A stretch of 64,000 bases of DNA from Pelecanus crispus (lineage: Eukaryota; Chordata; Aves; Pelecaniformes; Pelecanidae): positions 13,805,806 to 13,869,805 of the forward strand of contig NC_134648.1 in NCBI RefSeq assembly GCF_030463565.1, given 5' to 3'. Within the stretch, counting starts at the first letter, position 1. The number at the start of each line of letters is the position of its first letter. Under the pieces are notes generated by a model, which was given only the letters and a program-made list of their open reading frames with translations, made no database searches and was not told where the DNA came from. A program made the translations under genes and the position numbers. Shown piece after piece: positions 57,683 through 64,000 of this stretch.

Positions 57683-59606
57683 GAAGTTCAAAGAGTGCAA
57701 AGAAATATTGGTTGTGATTTTTTTCATGTAAACAAGGTGATATCATACTAGTTGCTCAGCCTCAGGCCCTCTTATTTTCCATTTTGAGTTTAAATTTAGA
57801 GATTTTTGAAGGGGGGAAAAATGCAAAAACCCAACCACCACCCATGTTCTGCTTCAGAAACCAGCACTGCATTATTGAATATACCTGTCCTTGTGTTCAT
57901 TGCTTTGCTAAGAGATGCTCTTCCCTTGATTAATCTAAAAATAGAGATGGCTTCCAACAGCATCTTCTTCTTTCTCCCACTGCCTGAATGCAAGTACAGG
58001 AAGGGCTACCTTGACAGCAATTTGAAAAGTGCCTCTTTAGATGGGGATTTGGCTTAAAGGATCTGTCTTCCCATGATTTATGTGCTCTGAGAAGGATTCT
58101 GCCCCTCTGTTCCCATTAAGTCAAAGCTTTGCAGCACTTGCTCAGATGCACGCAACATTTAGTCCTCCCAGAGTTATATTCTTGAGTCCTGCTTGCATTG
58201 CAATTCCAGGTGTGAGGGGATCTGTTTTTTAAATTGCCTTCTAGTCCCATGTGTAGCATCTTGTGTCGCAGGATGTGCGCTGTGAGCGAAGGCAACAGAA
58301 ACTTGTCCTTTGGCTTTTGCTTAAAAGAAACAGTAGTGAACTAAGACAAATTGAGATATCTCGCATCCATGTAGGGTCAAATCAGAATTCCTGTGGAACT
58401 TCAAGCAACTCATTGACATCTCTCCTGATACGGTTAGTTCCCAGAAGAAGCCTGCTTGTCTCATTTGCCCCTTTGCTTGGAATGTAAATCCACACTTGAT
58501 GGGGATATATGCAGTAAAAAAAGGTGTAGGAAGAGACTAACACCTATAAAGGGCAAAATTTTCTTGTTTTGTCCAGACAGGACAAATAGTCTCCCCTCGG
58601 GGCCTTTACCCCTCCATCAGTTTTGGTCCTACAGCTTCCTGTCTTTCCTTTCCAGGCACGCCTGGGATACAGCACAGCCACGCGCAGGGAGGGGTGTTGA
58701 CTGGAGTGCAGATGGGTTGCAGACAGGGCTGTCTCTGGGGAGTAAAGGAGCAGAAGGTCTTATTTACATGTGGTTCCCACCTTTTGGTTATCCCTATGGC
58801 TTGGCTTGCGACTTGGCCTGGTGCCATCTGACACAGTTTGCAGCGCTGGGATGTTGAGGGCTGGCTGAATTGGCTGCCTGGGCCCAGAGCCAGTTTGTAT
58901 GGCTTGTTTGGCTTTGTACCACTTTCCTAGCAGGGTGAGCTGTAATATGTGTCTCCTGTCATGAATCAGACCATAGTATGGATAATTCTCAAACCAGGCA
59001 TTTACATGAGTTAATTCCACACTGTTCAGGTTTAAAGTTGTTTTATTAAGGAAATATTCAGCTTATTGCTCAGCAGATTTTCAACCTCATTAGTAAGTTT
59101 AGCATGGCAAGCATGTCCCCATATCACCAAACAATGTCTTAAAGCTTTTAATTGCCAAATAAAAACTTTCTGTCTCTCTTTTCTAAAATATACAACATTA
59201 CTAAAGCACCACTTTGGTAAAATACTGTAGCACGTGTTTGGCATATTTTTAAGTTCTTTTGAAGTCAATGTTTAAGTGCTTTGCTGAATCGGGGCCTAAA
59301 ACAATAGCAGCCACAAAGTTAAGCCACTTTATTTCTGAATGAGTGTTTGCACAGGAGTTGAATGTGTGTCAGCTTCTTGTCATGAACCCCCAGGTACAGA
59401 TATCCTCTTAGTTTCACTGAATCACTTAGCAACTTTTGCAAATTGCTGTCTTGCACCCAGTTGAGATGTCAGGGTCAGACCCAAGTATGGCAGGCTTTCA
59501 TTTGCAGAATGAGATCAAACTGAAATGGGATATAGGGCCATAAAGGGATTGGCAGCATCTCAAAGAGTGCACAGCTATGATTAGTCATTTCCTATATACA
59601 CATACC

Positions 59607-59622
59607 GTGTGTGTGTGTGTGT
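59607..59622 (+). repeat. (GT)8 microsatellite followed by a T tract
   Basis: Short uninterrupted GT repeat followed by GG and nine T residues. Confidence 0.88.
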
Positions 59623-62600
59623 GGTTTTTTTTTTCCTGGGTTAGTGAAATCAGTACAGTGCTTCAAACATGATCCTCATTGGGCTATTAAAGAGGTCATG
59701 GAAATTTTTAATTCTCCTGCTGGAAGAGAGGGTTGTGGAAATACTATGGGTAATGGATCTGACACTGAAATGGGGGAAGCAAACAAGTTTGTAGCTGAGT
59801 GATCTTAGACCTACACCTATGCGGTCCCATTGCAATTGGGAGGCTCATATGTTGGGTCAACTCCTTTGCTTTATTGTTTGCAGAGCCGTGATATACTTCT
59901 GTACTATTTACTATGATACCACAGTCCTAGCAAAACATGATGCAGTGAGGCCAAATTGAAGTTAATGCGCCACTGAAATCGGTGGAAGTTTTATTCACTT
60001 CAGTAGAATGATGCTTTTGGGGTCAGAGGTGTTGTGCCACTTGCTCTATTGCTGTGCTCTTATGCCATTGTGTTGGAGTGTTAAAGGCCAGTGCTGTGGA
60101 CTATTAATGCAAAGGAGAACTCAATGGTGTCGTGGGACTGCTCCAAAGAGTATGGTGGCTGCTGTCCTGGTTGTCATCTTCTTGTCCCACCTGGTAGTCA
60201 CAGAATGCCCTATGCAAATGTATTGAGTGCTGGGCCTCTAAATAAAGTGCAAAGTGCACTCTTCCAAACAACTAAGTGTTGCAGTGCACGCATGACTTAC
60301 ATTATGAGCTGGTTGGGGCCTTTTCCCTTATTTCCATACCTCTACAAGTCACTGCCTGGTGATTAGGAAGTGCTGCCTGGCTCTCTGCCTCTCCCAGTGA
60401 GGTCAGCAGGAGCTGCAGGCACTTGCCTTTCCATGGTATTGGGTTAAAACCACGCTGGGACAGGGTACTTAACCTTCACTTTTTGCTGTTGAGTCTTCAG
60501 TTTATCTAAGTTCAAACAGATGCATATCCATTGAGGTCACTGAAAAGATGGTCAGTAACTGTGGTGTAGAGGTGACATGAGAGGAAGAGAAATAAGGTGG
60601 TCATCTTCTATGGGAAAGGGGCAGAAGCCCTTCTGAAGGGCAGAAAGTTTTTTGAGGAGGGGGATAAATTCATAGATCATTATACAAGAGTATTTTTATG
60701 TAGAACTTCATTTTCTTTAAAAAATGCAAAGGAAAATGTTACTGAATTTGGTGCAGTGATTAATCTCCATTTACACCTACCAGAGATTTGTGCTGTTGTT
60801 GTGGGCAGCTTAGTCTGTTGCTCATCTCTGGTTTCGTCTTTTTAAATCCCAGAGTTGATGTTGTGTTTTCACCTAGTGAAAGTGATAAAATTTCATGAGT
60901 CGTTTAGGAACAAATCTGATTTTTCTTTCCTTTCCTGTTGCTGCTGATGGCTGCTTGATTTGGAAAGTGTTCAGTAAAGAATCTCAGACCACGCAGCTTG
61001 TGTGGAGGGCGGCTCATATTTCCCTTTCCACTCTCAAGGGCAGAGGCGCCAGGTGTGCCCTGGTGAGGACTCTCTTGCTGCACACCCATCCTTTTCAGTG
61101 CATGTCTGCTCCTGCGTGCATCACGTGGCTTCTGCGTCCTGCGCTTGTGACTGCAGAGCATAGGAAGGAATGTGTTCAACCAGTCAGAAATGGGAAGTGT
61201 ATCGGAAATAAGAAACTAAACATTAGCCGTGTGTGAGTAATGGATTGTCTGTCTCCTGCAGGGGATGAGAATACATATCCTAATGCTTTTTGATTGCAGT
61301 GTAGCCATGACACTAATTAACCTAATATCAGCTGTTCATCATATCCTCAGTTTGTGATACTAATCTTTGCCCTGATCCTAAATTTTGTTCTGAGGTGTTG
61401 ATGTACTCACAGAAAAGCCCAACGAGAAAAAAGCAAAAGGTGGGAATGGTTCTTGTTTCACTGGGGCCAATTTGAGTAAAATATTTCACCTTTTGGCAAG
61501 GACTTGGTTGGGAGTGTATTCATGAAACTTAGAATAGAAATGTACTTGTCTGGGGTCTTCTGTGGTAGTCACTGAGCCAAGACCAAAGCTTGGGCCATAG
61601 TTCTACTACTGTGCTTTGTACCTACATATTTGTGCATGCATAATATATTTTAATAACTTCATTTGTTTTGTTTGGAACTTTAAACTGTAACTGAGTGTGT
61701 ATGTAATAGAATGAACATTTTCAATTGTTTATAAAATGCTAGCTTGCATGCTCCCCTGAGATCCTTGCCATATATGCAGATGTGGTCAACTAGTGAAGTG
61801 CTACAGAACCTTGTGATAAACTCTGGAGTGGGACATGCTGCAGACGGTTGGTACATACTCCCGTGCTACCTGTAATGGGGTCTATAGAAAATCTGAGACT
61901 GATCAACCAGTTCACCTGTCCATTGATTAATTCCTAGGGTGGGTTTTTTATTACTTCATTGTCTTCGAGCACTCCCTTGGTGGTGATGTAGGTAAAACAT
62001 TCCTTTCTTGGGAGGAGCTACCCGTTCTCCCTCTTTCCCCAGTTACACTGCTGAAACTGTGCCCACTTGCAGCATGCAACGAGTTTAACTCAGTCATACA
62101 CCAAAGGGAACTTTTCAAGACAAAAACATGTCATAATTTCTTATATTTGGCTCCTATGGTTCTGCTGGGCTTCACTGGGGCATTCTTAAGGGAACTTAGC
62201 ATGAACTTGCAAGCTTAGCATGTGGTGCTTTCATGTCTAGAAAAACTATTTCATGTGATGTCATTTCAGCGTCTTCTGGATTCTTGACAGCTGAAGTAAC
62301 TCTCTTTTTATATTTGTCTATCTGTGAATAGTCTGCATGCAGTTTTTGGTAACAGTGTAAAATACGCCTCACTATATGTCTTTGGGTAGTGTTTTTGATA
62401 GAAAGAGAGGTGGTTTAAGTGTACAATCCACTGGGAGCTCCGTCATTCACAAAATGTAGAGTTTTCAGAAGTGTAGTCAATAATATGCTCCAGTGTAGTT
62501 TATATTTTATAATAGCTACATGGAGAGACAGGTGTTCCCATAAGACATCTCAGCTATCTCACTGTCTTTTTTTTTTTTAATCCCACCTTTGCTATCATGT

Positions 62601-63469
62601 TACAAACACAATCGGAAGAGTAACATGTTGGAACTTTCTTATATCTCCTTGTGTATAAACCTAGCAGTGTTATTAATGTAATGCATGCACACCTTGTGTT
62701 CAGCTCCCTAAATAACATATAAAGGGTTGCATATGCTAATTTTATTTTAAGTTTTTAATGCAGGTGTGGAATATTGTAACAGCATAATGAAGTGGTTGAT
62801 AGAGAAAAAAGAAATTGATTTCCTACTTACTATGGCATAGTCAGCTTTGCAATTTTATGCCCACTAGAGGGACTGTTGCTTATACAACTCATTGCAGAAG
62901 TCAGTCATGCAATCCCTTTAGTATTTTTTACGAAGTTTTAAAACTTTGAATGACTGACTCTGGTTAAATCCTCTAAAGCGTAAGTCTCCAAGCTGTTTCT
63001 CAAAAGTGCAAAAACTTTGGGCACAGTGCTGTTCTTCTGAGTCCAAATACTTTTTACTGAATTTCCTTACTAAATGTTCTTTTTCTTTCTTTTTTTTTTT
63101 TAAAGTATTTTCTGTTCTCTTGATTTATCAGTCTGGGCTTTCCTATATGACATTGCTGGGGATTAATTTAGAATTATTTTTGTCAAGGAAAAAATGTTGT
63201 GTGTCTTTATGTTTGGAATAAGTTTTGTTTTGCAACCATGGTGCCAGTGAATATGGTAAATTAATCAGTTCTTGTATTTGCAAATGTCATTGAAATGGGT
63301 TTCTCCTTTAACTGGGAGATAGTGAGTTTTGGGCAAGAAGCATGTAAACTTACAGTCAGTATGAGAAAACTTCCAAATGTATCTGTTTTTTCTTGTTTGG
63401 CTGGGGGATTTTTTCTGTTTGTTTGAGTTGCACATTCCTGACCAGCATATTTTTTCTTTTTAATTACAG

Positions 63470-63558
63470 AAACATGAAAGAATACAGGAAGTCCTGCATG
63501 ACCACGATGAATACCTGTGCTAATTAAGTCACTGGCTGGGTACTGGGAGAGCAGCAAG
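63470..63558 (+). other. DENND2B: Probable DENND2B 5' UTR exon
   Basis: An 89-base exon has the acceptor TTTTTAATTACAG and the strong donor AGCAAG then GTAAGG. All three frames contain stops, and an ATG at 63,474 opens a 17-codon upstream ORF, so it is non-coding leader. Its sense strand and position after the CpG-island promoters suit a second DENND2B exon; the protein-coding part would follow outside the window. The link to DENND2B is by synteny, not by protein similarity. Confidence 0.5.
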
Positions 63559-63951
63559 GTAAGGAGTCAGGCAATGCCAGCAGCATTTCGTGTAATCTGC
63601 ATGATTGTATTTCAACAAAGGCTTAGTGCTTTCAGATATCAAATTCATAACAAGTTGGCTAAAGACAAATAGCCTGCAGGTTTGAACACAGTAGATTTAC
63701 TTTTAGTTCAAAGCTTTGGTAAGCAAACATCTCTCTTTTCCTTCCTGGGGGAAAAAAAGTACAAGTTCTGCGGTGGTTTTCTTTTTTTGAAAGGCAATAT
63801 CTCCAATTTCAACAATCGATTCATGACCAAAGCTCAGCTTCCTGGGCTGACTCTAGGGAGGGCTTGGAGGAGGGGTGGAATGCTTCAAAAACTTAGCTGA
63901 TGAAAAGGCATGCTGTTTTGTGGATGCCTCCCAGAATTGTTTAAATCTGTA
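63559..63951 (+). other. DENND2B: Intronic DNA after the leader exon
   Basis: I see no gene or recognised repeat in this stretch. Confidence 0.4.
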
Positions 63952-63999
63952 TGTGTGTGTATGTGCGCGCGCGCGTATGAAAAGAGAGAGAGAGAGAGA
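63952..63999 (+). repeat. Compound (TG)n(CG)n ... (AG)n microsatellite at the window edge
   Basis: TG units pass into (GC)5 (GTGCGCGCGCGCGT) and then, after TATGAAA, into (AG)8. It is cut by the end of the window. Alternating purine-pyrimidine sequence of this kind can adopt Z-DNA. Confidence 0.92.
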
Positions 64000-64000
64000 T

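Larger units (their letters stand above)
22497..63469 (+). other. DENND2B: Long 5' intron of DENND2B
   Basis: About 41 kb without a recognisable protein-coding exon separates the CpG-island promoters from the next well-formed exon at 63,470. DENND2B is a very long gene in human because of its 5' introns, so the size fits. The stretch holds one CR1 tail, one older CR1-like tail, two ERVL-like solo LTRs, one 434-bp solo LTR, homopolymers and microsatellites. Two segments with plausible splice sites are listed separately. The rest is AT-rich unique sequence in which I see no gene. Confidence 0.6.

Noticed and set aside
1..64000. tRNA, rRNA, CRISPR arrays or bacterial-type systems
   Set aside because: No cloverleaf with A and B boxes, no ribosomal motifs and no regularly spaced direct repeats were seen. 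The window is vertebrate nuclear DNA.

Overview
This window is vertebrate nuclear DNA, most likely from a bird. The evidence is a CR1 retrotransposon tail ending in the avian-type ATTCTATGATTC motif, three solo LTRs of a family I associate with bird genomes, short introns, GC-rich promoter islands in AT-rich surroundings, and gene content. The order ASCL3 (+), C11orf16 homologue (+), AKIP1 (-), DENND2B/ST5 (+) matches my recollection of the block on human 11p15.4, read in the opposite orientation. The species cannot be named from the sequence. It is not bacterial, and I see no operons, CRISPR arrays or phage.

Layout. 1-1.8 kb is upstream sequence, perhaps the 3' tail of the next gene (TMEM9B by synteny). 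1.8-2.86 kb is ASCL3, a single-coding-exon bHLH transcription factor with a TATA box, a probable short leader intron and a poly(A) signal. 5.67-13.3 kb is the C11orf16 homologue, at least seven exons encoding a DUF4537-type protein; its C-terminal exons carry a reading-frame puzzle. 13.4-19.0 kb is AKIP1 on the minus strand, five coding exons giving 164 residues, convergent with C11orf16 and interrupted by a solo LTR in intron 2. A CpG island at about 18.5-19.6 kb covers the AKIP1 start and a probable divergent first exon of DENND2B. A second CpG island at about 21.4-23.0 kb carries a probable alternative DENND2B first exon. From 22.5 to 63.5 kb the sequence is best read as a large 5' intron of DENND2B, ending in a well-formed non-coding exon at 63,470-63,558. 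DENND2B coding exons lie beyond the window.

Mobile and repeated DNA: three related solo LTRs (15.6, 32.0 and 53.5 kb, the last inverted), one unrelated 434-bp solo LTR (43.7 kb) with a 6-bp target duplication, a CR1 tail (25.3-25.65 kb), an older CR1-like tail (51.8 kb), a 75-bp GC-rich minisatellite, a 43-bp perfect duplication, and four long C homopolymers all on the plus strand.

I found no convincing new biological system. The points most worth checking are the C11orf16 C-terminal frame conflict, an upstream ORF overlapping the ASCL3 start, a 249-base candidate exon inside the DENND2B intron, and the 6-bp-TSD LTR.
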